A stretch of 40,257 bases of DNA from an uncultured Oscillospiraceae bacterium (lineage in GTDB: Bacteria > Bacillota > Clostridia > Oscillospirales > Oscillospiraceae), in NCBI GenBank assembly GCA_947627745.1, contig CANQXH010000011.1, positions 1 through 40,257 on the forward strand, given 5' to 3'. The notes below the pieces were generated by a model that was not told the DNA's origin, did no database searches, and worked only from the letters and a program-made list of their open reading frames with translations. Shown in pieces: positions 7,291-15,691 of this stretch. The position numbers and the translations under genes are program-made. Positions within the stretch are counted from its first letter, which is position 1. Every line of letters begins with the position of its first letter.

Positions 7291-8391
7291 ATGGAGAAAA
7301 TCAATGTTATTCGCTCATCGATGCCCCCATTTGAAGAATATGTAGAAGAGATTCGGGACATTTGGGACAATCGATGGCTGTCAAATTGCGGCCCTAAGCA
7401 CCAAACATTGGAGCAGGAACTGTCAAAATATCTCGGGGTAGACAATACTTCTCTGTTTTGCAATGGCCACACAGCCTTGGAGGCCGCGTTTTCCCTGCTT
7501 CCCCCAGGCTCGGAAGTGATCACAACGCCCTTTACATATGCCTCGACGACTCTTGCCATTGCCCGATGCGGTCTCATTCCGGTATTTTGCGATATTGAGC
7601 CAATGTATTATACGATTGATCCGGAGAAGATTGAGGCGCTAATAACGGAAAAGACGGCGGCAATTGCGCCGGTCCATGTTTACGGAAACCTGTGCGATTG
7701 GCGCGGGATCCGGGAGATTGCCGCAAAGCATGGCCTGAAAGTGATTTATGATGCGGCCCACGCCTTCGGGGTCAAGGACGGAACCATCGGCGCCGGTAGT
7801 CTTGGAGATGTTTCTATGTTCAGTCTCCATGCGACAAAGGTCTTTCACACCATTGAGGGGGGCTGCTTAACCTATCACGATGCGGAGCTTGCCTCGCGGT
7901 TCAAAGCGTGGAGCCAGTTTGGCATGTACGAAAAAGACTGTACGGAAATTCTGGGCACCAACGCCAAGATGACGGAGTTTTCGGCAGCTATGGGGCTGTG
8001 CAATCTGCGCCATGTGTCGGAATATATTGCGCGGCGGCGTGATGCGGCTATGCGTTACCGGGAGAGACTTTGCCGCAGGGACGGCTTGGTGCTTTGTGGG
8101 GAACAGCGGGGAGTCGTGTCAAATTATGCATACATGCCGGTTCAGATAGATCCGGCAAAATTCGGGCATGATAGGGATGAACTAGCGGGGTATCTTGCAG
8201 AGCGTGAAATATATGTAAGAAAATATTTCTATCCTCTCACCTCCAGCTTCCCCCTTTGCCAGAGGAATTTCACGATTCAGGAGACCCCGGTGGCGGACAA
8301 GATTTCTGAGCGGATCCTATGTCTGCCGCTATATTCCGATTTGGAGATTCAGGACGTGGACAGGATCTGCGACGCCATCCTGGCGTTTTGA
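7291..8391 (+). CDS. DegT/DnrJ/EryC1 sugar aminotransferase
   Basis: 366-residue PLP-dependent enzyme of the fold that aminates keto-sugar nucleotides. Family landmarks are NRWLSNCGPKHQTLEQEL near the N terminus, FCNGHTALEAA, VIYDAAHAFG (the cofactor-stacking Asp) and SLHATKVFHTIEGG with the Schiff-base Lys183. I start at MEKINVIRSSMPP (7291), preceded by AAAAGGAGGGGC. The open frame runs 31 codons further upstream without a better site. With RmlA upstream, a 3- or 4-amino-dideoxy dTDP-sugar is one plausible product, but no dTDP-glucose 4,6-dehydratase is present here. Confidence 0.88.
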   Translation: MEKINVIRSSMPPFEEYVEEIRDIWDNRWLSNCGPKHQTLEQELSKYLGVDNTSLFCNGHTALEAAFSLLPPGSEVITTPFTYASTTLAIARCGLIPVFCDIEPMYYTIDPEKIEALITEKTAAIAPVHVYGNLCDWRGIREIAAKHGLKVIYDAAHAFGVKDGTIGAGSLGDVSMFSLHATKVFHTIEGGCLTYHDAELASRFKAWSQFGMYEKDCTEILGTNAKMTEFSAAMGLCNLRHVSEYIARRRDAAMRYRERLCRRDGLVLCGEQRGVVSNYAYMPVQIDPAKFGHDRDELAGYLAEREIYVRKYFYPLTSSFPLCQRNFTIQETPVADKISERILCLPLYSDLEIQDVDRICDAILAF

Positions 8392-8479
8392 TTCTGGCGG
8401 AACATAACATGTTTTTCAGCATTTTTTCTTTGCGTGCTGATCCGCACGGTTGATTTTGATAAAAGGACTGAAATGAGTT

Positions 8480-9637
8480 ATGCGCATTTCAAAAATGGCA
8501 AAAGTAATCGAGCCCTCGCTTACGAGGAAGCTCTTCGATATGGCAAAGGGGTACCCGGATGTGGTAGATTTCACGCTGGGGGACCCGGATTTTCCAACGC
8601 CGGAACACATCAAGCGCGCCGCCTGCCAGGCTATTATGGAGGGGAAAACCAAGTACTCCGCCAACGCGGGACTTCAGGAGCTTCGGAACGTAGTTGCTGA
8701 CAGGATCCAGCGGGAGACGGGCGTGGGTTACGACCCCGCCACGGAGATCCAGATAACGGTGGGAGCCATGGAGGCCATCTATCTGGCGCTGTGCTGTCTC
8801 ATCGATCCGGGCGACGAGGTAATCATCCCCTCGCCCCACTGGGTAAATTACAGGCACATGACATCGCTTCTTGGAGGCGTCCCGGTCCTTGTCGATGCGG
8901 ATGAGGAGCATGACTTCGTGGTGACCGTGGAGAGTATCCTGAATGCCGTCACTGAGAGAACAAGGGCCATCATCATTAACTCCCCCAATAACCCCACCGG
9001 CACGGTCTATGACCGGGCCACCCTGGAAGCCATAAGCCGGGTCGCGGTGGAGCGGGACATCACGGTGATCTTTGACGAGTGCTACAAGAGCATCCTCTAT
9101 GATGGGGCGGTGTTTACATCGATTTTGGATTTTCCTGGCATGAAGGAGCATGCGGTCGTTATCAACAGCTGCTCCAAGCGCTATGCCATGACGGGCTGGC
9201 GGCTGGGATATGCGGCGGGGCCGGCGGAGCTTATCGCCAATATGCCCAAACTGCAGGAAAACATCGCCGCCTGTGCGCCGCTGCCGTCACAGTATGCGGC
9301 GATCGTTGCGCTGTCCGGCAGCGATGAGGAGCCCAACGCCATGCGGGATGGGTATGAGAAGAGAAGAAATATTCTCCTTGAACAGATCAATAAAATCGAT
9401 AAACTCAGCTGCAAACCACCCAAGGGAACTTTTTATGCGCTGGTCAATATTAAAAAGACCGGTATGAAAAGTGAGGAGTTTGCCTATGCGCTTTTGAAGG
9501 CCGTCCATGTGGCGGTGGTGCCGGGGATTACCTATGGGGATGCCTGCGAGGGGTATGTCCGGATCGCTTACACCGTTACAGAGGAAAAGCTCCGGGAGGG
9601 CCTGAGAAGAATCGGGGAATTCGTCAATTCCCTCTGA
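8480..9637 (+). CDS. Class I/II PLP aminotransferase, aspartate aminotransferase-like
   Basis: 385 residues of fold-type I aminotransferase: FTLGDPDFPTPEHI, KYSANAGLQELR, IINSPNNPTGTVYD, IFDECYKSILY and the lysine loop SCSKRYAMTGWRLGY with Lys233. This is the family of amino-acid aminotransferases (AspC, AraT-like), not the class V fold of 2-aminoethylphosphonate transaminase PhnW. The start is uncertain: ATG 8480 has its nearest AGGA 13 bases away, and an ATG at 8495 is weaker. It ends 12 bases before the ATP-grasp gene, with that gene's ribosome site overlapping its stop, so the pair likely works together, perhaps making an amino acid or keto acid that the ATP-grasp enzyme ligates. Confidence 0.85.
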   Translation: MRISKMAKVIEPSLTRKLFDMAKGYPDVVDFTLGDPDFPTPEHIKRAACQAIMEGKTKYSANAGLQELRNVVADRIQRETGVGYDPATEIQITVGAMEAIYLALCCLIDPGDEVIIPSPHWVNYRHMTSLLGGVPVLVDADEEHDFVVTVESILNAVTERTRAIIINSPNNPTGTVYDRATLEAISRVAVERDITVIFDECYKSILYDGAVFTSILDFPGMKEHAVVINSCSKRYAMTGWRLGYAAGPAELIANMPKLQENIAACAPLPSQYAAIVALSGSDEEPNAMRDGYEKRRNILLEQINKIDKLSCKPPKGTFYALVNIKKTGMKSEEFAYALLKAVHVAVVPGITYGDACEGYVRIAYTVTEEKLREGLRRIGEFVNSL

Positions 9638-9649
9638 GGAGTGTATGTG

Positions 9650-10852
9650 TTGAAGAAACTTTTGATGCTGGGCGGGTCCATGCAGCAATTACCCGCCATA
9701 AAGCGTGCCCGGGAGATGGGGAATTATGTGATTGTCTGCGACTACCTCCCGGATAATCCGGGGCAGTACCATGCGGATGAATATCACAATGTGAGTACTA
9801 CCGACTGCGACGCGGTGCTGGCGCTTGCGAGAGAGCTCAGGATCAATGGCATTGTGGCCTATGCCTCCGACCCGGCGGCGCCGACGGCGGCGTTCGTTGC
9901 GGAGAAGCTGGGTCTTCCGGGGAACCCATATGAGTCCGTGCGGCTCCTGACAAGAAAGGACCTTTTCCGAAGTTTCCTCCGGGAACATGGATTCAACACC
10001 CCTGAGGCTAGGGGCTACGATACATATGAGCAGGCGATGGCGGACATTGACCGTTTTCGTTTTCCCGTGATGGTGAAGCCTGTGGACTCCTCCGGCAGCA
10101 AGGGTGTCGTCAAAGTGTATGATGCGGCTGGCGTGAAGGCCGCTGTGGAGGAGGCGCTGTCCTATTCCAGAAGCGGTCGCTTCATTATTGAGGAATTTAT
10201 TGAGAAAAAAGGCTATCAGGTCTCCGGCGACGGCTTTTCCGTGGACGGCAGGCTGGTCTTCACCAGCTACGGCAACGAGCTGTACAGCGGCAAGGGCACC
10301 AGAGAATATGTGGCGTTGGGAGAGTTTTGGCCGTCGCTTTTGACACCGGAGCAAAAGAACAAGGTGGACTGTGAGCTTCAGCGGCTGATTACGGCCTTGG
10401 GCATGAGGACGTGCGCCTATAATATTGAGGTTATCCTGGACAAAAACGACATACCCTATGTTATCGAGCTGGGCCCGCGCAACGGCGGGAGCTATATTCC
10501 GCAGCTCATCAAATACGCCACAGGTGTGGACCTCATCGATTATACCGTTCATGGCGCTTTGGGGGAGCCCTGCGGGGACCTGAAGATGACTCCTACGCAC
10601 GGTGTCTGGAGCAACTACATGATCCTTAGCAAGAAAAGCGGGGCATTTCGGGAGCTCTGGTTTGACGAGGATTTCCGCAAAAACAACCTTTTAGAGGTTC
10701 ACTGCACTGCCAAACCCGGTGACGCGGTTCATGCTTACCAAAATACCACCCATTCCCTGGGCACTATTCTTTTCAAAGCCAATTCGGTGGAAGAGATGGT
10801 GAAGATTACGGATAATATAGAGAGCTACTACCGGGTGGAAATTGATGATTAA
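9650..10852 (+). CDS. ATP-grasp ligase (carbamoyl-phosphate-synthase/peptide-ligase-like)
   Basis: 400 residues. An N-terminal Rossmann-like pre-ATP-grasp domain (KKLLMLGGSMQQLPAIKRA, VIVCDYLPDNPGQY, DEYHNVSTTD) is followed by the ATP-grasp core, with MVKPVDSSGSKGV, FIIEEFIEKKGYQVSGDG and the metal-binding YNIEVILDKNDIPYVIELGP. Enzymes of this group join a carboxylate to an amine using ATP. I chose the TTG at 9650 (reading MKKLLMLGG). It has a GAGGAG ribosome site eight bases upstream, and relatives start at this residue; GTG at 9647 or 9641 is less good. It may attach an amino acid or other acid to an amino sugar of the repeat unit. Confidence 0.82.
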   Translation: MKKLLMLGGSMQQLPAIKRAREMGNYVIVCDYLPDNPGQYHADEYHNVSTTDCDAVLALARELRINGIVAYASDPAAPTAAFVAEKLGLPGNPYESVRLLTRKDLFRSFLREHGFNTPEARGYDTYEQAMADIDRFRFPVMVKPVDSSGSKGVVKVYDAAGVKAAVEEALSYSRSGRFIIEEFIEKKGYQVSGDGFSVDGRLVFTSYGNELYSGKGTREYVALGEFWPSLLTPEQKNKVDCELQRLITALGMRTCAYNIEVILDKNDIPYVIELGPRNGGSYIPQLIKYATGVDLIDYTVHGALGEPCGDLKMTPTHGVWSNYMILSKKSGAFRELWFDEDFRKNNLLEVHCTAKPGDAVHAYQNTTHSLGTILFKANSVEEMVKITDNIESYYRVEIDD

Positions 10853-10878
10853 AATTTTGGTTAAAGAGGGAAAGAACC

Positions 10879-11330
10879 ATGCAGGCGCTGCAAAATGTAC
10901 AAAACAAATACTTATGCGTTTCCTGAAGAAAGCAGAAATTGGCCCGACTGATAGCCGAAGATACATTGCCGGTCGTTGATCAGGATATGTGCAATGTGAA
11001 GTCCCTGACACATTTTACATGCGATATGGCAAAAGGATATTGGATATCTTTATTGCCATGTTGGCTCTTGTCGTAACAGCGCCTATCAATCTTGTGATTA
11101 TGGTGATTACCTATTTTGATGTGGGACGGCCAGTTTTATTCAAACAATTGCGAAAAGGTAAAAGCAATAAATTGTTTACACTGATCAAGTTTCACAATAT
11201 GACAAATGAAACGGATGCAAACGGTGCTCTGTTACCGGCGTTTTTATGGGTTGTTTTAAGAATGAAAGAGTAATGACATCCGGTGAGATATCCGCTGAAT
11301 ATTATATGAGAGACGTTCTAATTTACCACT
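10879..11330 (+). pseudogene. Decayed copy of the phosphoglycosyl transferase gene
   Basis: The stretch aligns with the intact sugar transferase gene at 12933-13745. From ATG 10879 the frame reads MQALQNVQNKY..., hits TGA at 10924, and continues as LARLIAEDTLPVVDQD (intact copy: LAEQIARENLPKVNDG). It shifts frame near 10988 and then reads VPDTFYMRYGKRILDI, ITYFDVGRPVLFKQ and NMTNETDANGALLPA. After that the conserved catalytic part (SLDELLNFW, GPRP) is missing and the frame ends at 11271-11273. A following MTSGEISAE resembles the MTSEDVTEQ tail of the intact copy, so an internal deletion is likely. At least one stop, one frameshift and one deletion make it non-functional. Confidence 0.85.
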
Positions 11331-11355
11331 GCTTTTTGCTATGGAGGGTATCAAG

Positions 11356-11874
11356 ATGAGCTACAAATTACGCGACCTGAGAAAAGAAGATATGGCAGTA
11401 ATCAATGAATGGAGAAATGATCCCGAGTTGATAGAGAATGTTTGCGCACCCTTTAGATTTATAAATCTAGAAACAGATGAGATTTGGTTTAATCGTTATA
11501 TGTCTTCAAAAAGTAATGCGGTGCGGTGCGGTATTGTTGAGTGCGAAAGCGATCGTTTGATTGGATGTGTATATCTCTTAGATATTGACTGGGTGGCCCG
11601 CTGCGCTGAGCTGGGCATCATGATTGGATCACCTCTTGACCGTGGACGTGGGGGGGGTAAATTTGCTATAACAGCTATTTTGAAGCATGCTTTTTTAGAT
11701 TTAAACCTTCACAGAGTGCAGTTAGAGGTCCTTACTGAAAATATAAGAGCGCATAGTCTGTATAAAAAATGTGGTTTTAGAGATGAAGGAGAAAAGCGGC
11801 AGGCAGTTTATAAGAATGGCAGATACCTAGATATTACATTCATGGGCATTCTGAAAACGGAGTATACTATCTGA
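11356..11874 (+). CDS. GNAT acetyltransferase with a G8 tract in its acetyl-CoA loop
   Basis: 172-residue acetyltransferase of the RimJ/RimL/SpeG-like GNAT group: KLRDLRKEDM and NEWRNDPE at the N terminus, the acetyl-CoA pyrophosphate loop DRGRGGGKFAI (RxxGxG pattern), and NLHRVQLEVLTENIRAHSLYKKCGF at the C terminus. I start at MSYKLRD (11356), preceded by TGGAGGGTATCAAG; an in-frame ATG five codons upstream overlaps that ribosome site. In this neighbourhood it most likely N-acetylates an amino sugar, as PseH-type enzymes do. The RGRGGG segment is encoded through eight consecutive G, so slippage would switch the gene off; the tract reads in frame here. Confidence 0.85.
   Translation: MSYKLRDLRKEDMAVINEWRNDPELIENVCAPFRFINLETDEIWFNRYMSSKSNAVRCGIVECESDRLIGCVYLLDIDWVARCAELGIMIGSPLDRGRGGGKFAITAILKHAFLDLNLHRVQLEVLTENIRAHSLYKKCGFRDEGEKRQAVYKNGRYLDITFMGILKTEYTI
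11650..11657 (+). repeat. Poly-G tract (G8) inside the acetyltransferase gene
   Basis: Eight consecutive G encode part of the acetyl-CoA-binding loop. In this sequence the frame is intact; seven or nine G would truncate the protein. Such tracts are classic slippage sites, but the codons also encode conserved glycines, so it may be coincidental. Confidence 0.5.
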
Positions 11875-11979
11875 ACAGTTGAGTTTGCCCTCATGCCCGT
11901 TCTTCATGTTTAGTTCTACACCATGTGGAGGCTAATAGGCAGGGTGCACACGATAGGGAAATGAAGGGGAATTGGCCAT

Positions 11980-12933
11980 ATGGGAGAGATCGGCGGGTTT
12001 ATCGAGCTTTGGGAGAATACAGGCCCCATGCTGCACGATGGAGCTGTGGCTTTAAATTCCGCTAGAGGGTGCCTTGCGTACCTTATCGAGGCAAGGGGAA
12101 TTAAAAAGCTGGCGTTGCCGTTTTTTCTATGCGACTCTGTTTTAAAGCTTTGCCAGATTCTTGGCGTTGAGGTCAGCTTTTACCAGATCGACAAGTCTTT
12201 CCTGCCACGGAATGTCGCACTGAGTGATGGCGAGTGGCTATATCTTGTAAATGCCTATGGTCAGCTGGACAGCAATGAAATACGCACCTTTAGGGAGCGC
12301 TTTGGCCGTGTGATTATGGATAATGTCCAGGCATATTTCGATGAGCCAGTGGAAGGGATCGATACCTTGTACTCATGCCGAAAATTCTTTGGTGTGGCAG
12401 ATGGCGCATTTCTCTATACGGATGCTGTGCTTGGACACGAACTGGAGCGGGACGAGTCGTGGAACCGTATGAAGCATCTCCTAGGCAGGTATGATAGATG
12501 TGCTTCCGATTTTTACGGCATGTATGTGGCGTGGGAGAACGCTTTCGATGCACTTCCCTTTAAAAGGATGTCAAGACTAACGGAAAATCTCCTGCGGGGG
12601 ATCGACTATGGCTGGGCAAAACGGCGAAGAACCGAAAATTATGGTTATCTTAGCGAAAGGCTTGGGCACTTAAACAGGCTGAATCTCAAGAAGACCGAGG
12701 GACCGTTTGCGTATCCACTGCTGATTGATAACGGTCCCGAGCTTCGGAGAAAGCTCATAGCCCAAAAAATATATATTCCCACACTTTGGTCCAATGTGCT
12801 GGAGACTTGCACACCGGATACGCTGGAGTACGATTTGGCGGCCAACATCCTGCCGCTGCCATGTGACCACCGATATAGTGTGACAGAGATGGAACGCATA
12901 TGCAACCTAGTAGAAACAAGGGGAAATTACTGA
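11980..12933 (+). CDS. DegT-like PLP protein of surface-glycan clusters
   Basis: 317 residues, shorter than standard DegT aminotransferases. It retains the fold's order: substrate-side ALNSARGCLAYLIEARG, LYLVNAYGQLD, the Asp-containing RVIMDNVQAYFD, and SCRKFFGVADGAFLY with the candidate Schiff-base Lys135. The RKFF-GV-DGA motif marks a divergent subgroup usually found beside capsule and O-antigen genes. The exact reaction of the subgroup is not known to me. The ATG at 11980 is preceded by AAGGGGA. Its stop overlaps the ATG of the phosphoglycosyl transferase gene (TGATG), so the two are translationally coupled. Confidence 0.7.
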   Translation: MGEIGGFIELWENTGPMLHDGAVALNSARGCLAYLIEARGIKKLALPFFLCDSVLKLCQILGVEVSFYQIDKSFLPRNVALSDGEWLYLVNAYGQLDSNEIRTFRERFGRVIMDNVQAYFDEPVEGIDTLYSCRKFFGVADGAFLYTDAVLGHELERDESWNRMKHLLGRYDRCASDFYGMYVAWENAFDALPFKRMSRLTENLLRGIDYGWAKRRRTENYGYLSERLGHLNRLNLKKTEGPFAYPLLIDNGPELRRKLIAQKIYIPTLWSNVLETCTPDTLEYDLAANILPLPCDHRYSVTEMERICNLVETRGNY

Positions 12934-13745
12934 TGCCGGTTGAAAATGTAAATAAGGGCGTGCGATACCGTGACCTGACGGAAGAGCAGGTGAAGCTGCT
13001 GGCAGAACAGATCGCACGCGAGAATCTGCCCAAGGTCAACGATGGCTTTGTGGAGTTTGAGATCCCTGATACCTTCTATACAAGATACGGCAAGCGTGCC
13101 CTCGATATAGTTATTTCAGCTCTTGCACTGATCGTATTTTCCCCGATTATCCTGGTGGTGCTGATTGCCACCTACTTTGATGTTGGCAAGCCGATCCTGT
13201 TCAAGCAAGAGCGGATCGGAAAAGACGGAAGGGTGTTTACCCTAGTCAAGCCGCGCAACATGACAAATGAACGAGATGAAAACGGCATCCTGCTTCCCGC
13301 ACCCGAACGGATCACAAAATGGGGCCGGTTTGTCAGAAAGTATTCGCTTGATGAGCTGCTGAATTTCTGGAGCATTTTGAAAGGTGATATGTCTATTATT
13401 GGCCCGCGGCCGCTGAATGCTTTCTATGCGGCACGTTTTTCAAAACGCCATAATATGCGTCACAAAGTCCGGCCCGGCCTGGAGTGCCCACTTCATGACC
13501 CTTCCATGGGCGCCATGACCTGGGATAATCGTTTTGAAAATGACGTATGGTATGTTCAAAATATCAGCTTTAGAACCGATATAAAAATGCTCTTTTTACT
13601 ATTTCGAGATACTTTATGGGGTCGGGATCGGTGCAGCCGCGCCGATGCCGATGTTGGTGGTGATTTTATGGGGTATACTGAGAATGGTCAAGTCATGACA
13701 TCAGAGGATGTCACGGAGCAGCAGCTTATAGCTGTCATAACGTGA
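12933..13745 (+). CDS. Phosphoglycosyl transferase initiating repeat-unit synthesis (bacterial sugar transferase)
   Basis: 270-residue membrane enzyme that transfers a sugar 1-phosphate from a nucleotide sugar to undecaprenyl phosphate, the first membrane step of Wzx/Wzy glycan assembly. A soluble N-terminal stretch is followed by FYTRYGKRALDI, one hydrophobic membrane-inserted helix (LDIVISALALIVFSPIILVV), GKPILFKQERIGKDG, SLDELLNFWSILKGDMS and IIGPRPL, all hallmarks of the monotopic PglC/WcaJ-type family. The start at 12933 has AAGGGG upstream and overlaps the previous stop. Sugar specificity cannot be read. A decayed paralogue lies at 10879-11330, which suggests replacement of one initiating enzyme by another. 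Confidence 0.9.
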   Translation: MPVENVNKGVRYRDLTEEQVKLLAEQIARENLPKVNDGFVEFEIPDTFYTRYGKRALDIVISALALIVFSPIILVVLIATYFDVGKPILFKQERIGKDGRVFTLVKPRNMTNERDENGILLPAPERITKWGRFVRKYSLDELLNFWSILKGDMSIIGPRPLNAFYAARFSKRHNMRHKVRPGLECPLHDPSMGAMTWDNRFENDVWYVQNISFRTDIKMLFLLFRDTLWGRDRCSRADADVGGDFMGYTENGQVMTSEDVTEQQLIAVIT

Positions 13746-13783
13746 CTAATCTATTATATGTAGAATTATATGCAGGTGCAAAA

Positions 13784-14644
13784 ATGGATAAGTTTATTTT
13801 TGTAGGCAATCGTTTTTTCGTTTATGAAAAAATGATTAATATGGGCCTGGACGTGACAACTGTTTATGCGGTCAGAGATTCTTTTCTGGAAAAAGAGCTG
13901 TTGAATCGAAAAATTCCTTATGAGATCCTCCCGGGGAAAAAGGAGTTTATAGATCTACTAATGAGCGGCTGTTATGATTACCTTATTTCCAACGGTTGCC
14001 CTTATATTCTTCCAATTTCTAAATTAGCTGATGGGCATAAGAAATTCATCAATATTCACCCATCACTTCTTCCCGACATGAAAGGGAAGTCTCCGATCAA
14101 TGGTGCGCTACTATTTCACAGGCGGCATGGTGTTACATGCCACTATATGAATGATGGTATCGATAGTGGCAATGTGATTGCACAAATGGAAATCCCGCTG
14201 ACATACGATGTAAATCTTGATCTTTTGTATCAAATCTCTTTTAGGCTTGAAGGAGCAGTGTTTGAAAAAGCATATCAAAATGGTTTCCGCCCGTCAGATC
14301 CCATTTGCATACCAAAGCAGCCGATCTATTACTCCCGCAATGAGGCAGACAGGATTATTACAATCCATGACGGTTGGGATAAAGCCTTTTCAAAGATTCG
14401 CGCTTTTCATTTAGCGGGACAGTACCTCTATATTATGCACTCTGGTAAGCCATATGAGATTACGGGTGCAACGGTTATTACAAACCCTGTTGTGCGGGAA
14501 ATGTATTTTGATGATAAGTTGGAAAATTGTATTTGTGCGGTATATAGCGGTAAATATGTATTGGCGAAAATATGGGGCATGCTTCTGCAATTTGAGCTGT
14601 TAGATGTTGCTGGTTTGGCTGTCGGGGAAAGCTTAATTCGATAA
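13784..14644 (+). CDS. Formyltransferase-fold enzyme, probable sugar N-formyltransferase
   Basis: 286 residues of the formyl_trans_N fold shared with methionyl-tRNA and sugar-nucleotide formyltransferases. The catalytic triad is visible: NIHPSLLPDMKG gives Asn90 and His92, and DGIDSGNVIAQ gives Asp127. The C-terminal part differs from the tRNA-binding domain of Fmt, as in sugar formyltransferases that move a formyl group from N10-formyl-tetrahydrofolate to a dTDP-amino sugar. I start at MDKFIFVGNRFF (13784), preceded by AGGTG. An upstream GTG at 13742 that overlaps the previous stop would add 14 unlikely residues. Neighbouring aminotransferases could supply the amino group. Confidence 0.82.
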   Translation: MDKFIFVGNRFFVYEKMINMGLDVTTVYAVRDSFLEKELLNRKIPYEILPGKKEFIDLLMSGCYDYLISNGCPYILPISKLADGHKKFINIHPSLLPDMKGKSPINGALLFHRRHGVTCHYMNDGIDSGNVIAQMEIPLTYDVNLDLLYQISFRLEGAVFEKAYQNGFRPSDPICIPKQPIYYSRNEADRIITIHDGWDKAFSKIRAFHLAGQYLYIMHSGKPYEITGATVITNPVVREMYFDDKLENCICAVYSGKYVLAKIWGMLLQFELLDVAGLAVGESLIR

Positions 14645-14791
14645 ATTCTTGAATACAGAAAAAAGATTGAAATTATGATGCAGTCCAAATGCTGTCTGAT
14701 TTGTTGGAGAATGCCTTACAATATAAATGTGAAAACAATTGGAAAACCTTGCATTTGTAGAATAATTGATATGATTTGTAGGTGAAATAAA

Positions 14792-15691
14792 GTGACGGAC
14801 GTAAGAAAACTGCAGCTTGTGGAGAAAGAATTGCTCAAAGTAGCTGTTGATATCTGCGAAAAGGAACATCTGAGGTACTACATCATAGGTGGTACTTTGC
14901 TTGGTGCCGTGCGCCACAAAGGCTATATTCCCTGGGACGACGATACGGATGTTGCGATGCCAAGAGAAGATTATGACAGATTTTTGCAAGCGGCAGAATC
15001 CTATCTTTCGGACCATGGTGGCTATAAATTAGAAACATATGAAAAAACAGCCGGATACTTTCGCTATTTTAGCCGTGTTACGGATCGCCATGTAAAAATG
15101 CGCTTTGTGACTTCGACAGAAGGTTTGCTTGAAAATGTTTGGGTGGACATATTCCCCTTGGATGGGATGCCAGACGGAAAATTTGCATCAAAAATTCATG
15201 CTCTACACATGCTGTACCACCGTGCGATGTATATGTTTTCGATATTCAGCAAGTTTGAGCATCCAAAGCGAAGCGGCAGACCTTGGTATGAAAAGTTTCT
15301 GATTTGGGTCGGCTATCATTTCCCCGTTGAAAAATTTCTAGAGCCCTATAAAAGATTGATGTTAATGGACAAGGCCATGCGAAAATATCCCACGGTATCA
15401 TCTAACGTATGGATCAATTTTATGAGTTCCTACAAAATGAAAGAGATGTTTCCCAGAGAGGTCTTTGGCGAGGGGCGGCTATATGAATTTGAAGGCATGA
15501 TGCTTAAAGGCCCACAGGATGCGGAAACCTATCTTACCCAGGTGTATGGCGATTATATGTCACCACCACCTATCTCCGAGCGGGGTGGACACTGTGTGGA
15601 GATCATTGAAAGCGAATCGGGCTATTTGGATAAACTGTTTGGAGGAGAGCAATGCCACAGAAATGTAGCCGGGGGGGGTACACCTACCTGA
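14792..15691 (+). CDS. LicD-family phosphotransferase, first copy
   Basis: 299-residue LicD family protein (nucleotidyltransferase fold). Members move a phospho-alcohol such as phosphocholine or ribitol phosphate from a CDP-activated donor to a glycan. The hallmark GGTLLGAVRHKGYIPWDDD followed by TDVAM is at about residues 33-56, with VWVDIFPLDGMPDG and the C-terminal FEGMMLKGP and YGDYMSPPP. GTG start with GTAGGTGA upstream. The last residues (CHRNVAGGGTPT) are beyond the family's usual end. They are encoded by DNA that also holds the start of the second copy, and they cross a G8 tract, so the tail depends on tract length. With CMP-phosphonate genes downstream, a phosphonate donor is the favoured substrate. 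Confidence 0.88.
   Translation: MTDVRKLQLVEKELLKVAVDICEKEHLRYYIIGGTLLGAVRHKGYIPWDDDTDVAMPREDYDRFLQAAESYLSDHGGYKLETYEKTAGYFRYFSRVTDRHVKMRFVTSTEGLLENVWVDIFPLDGMPDGKFASKIHALHMLYHRAMYMFSIFSKFEHPKRSGRPWYEKFLIWVGYHFPVEKFLEPYKRLMLMDKAMRKYPTVSSNVWINFMSSYKMKEMFPREVFGEGRLYEFEGMMLKGPQDAETYLTQVYGDYMSPPPISERGGHCVEIIESESGYLDKLFGGEQCHRNVAGGGTPT

Noticed and set aside
8480-9637. Aminotransferase as a 2-aminoethylphosphonate transaminase
   Set aside because: It is a class I aminotransferase far from the phosphonate genes; PhnW-type enzymes are class V. The Fe-dehydrogenase favours hydroxyethylphosphonate instead.
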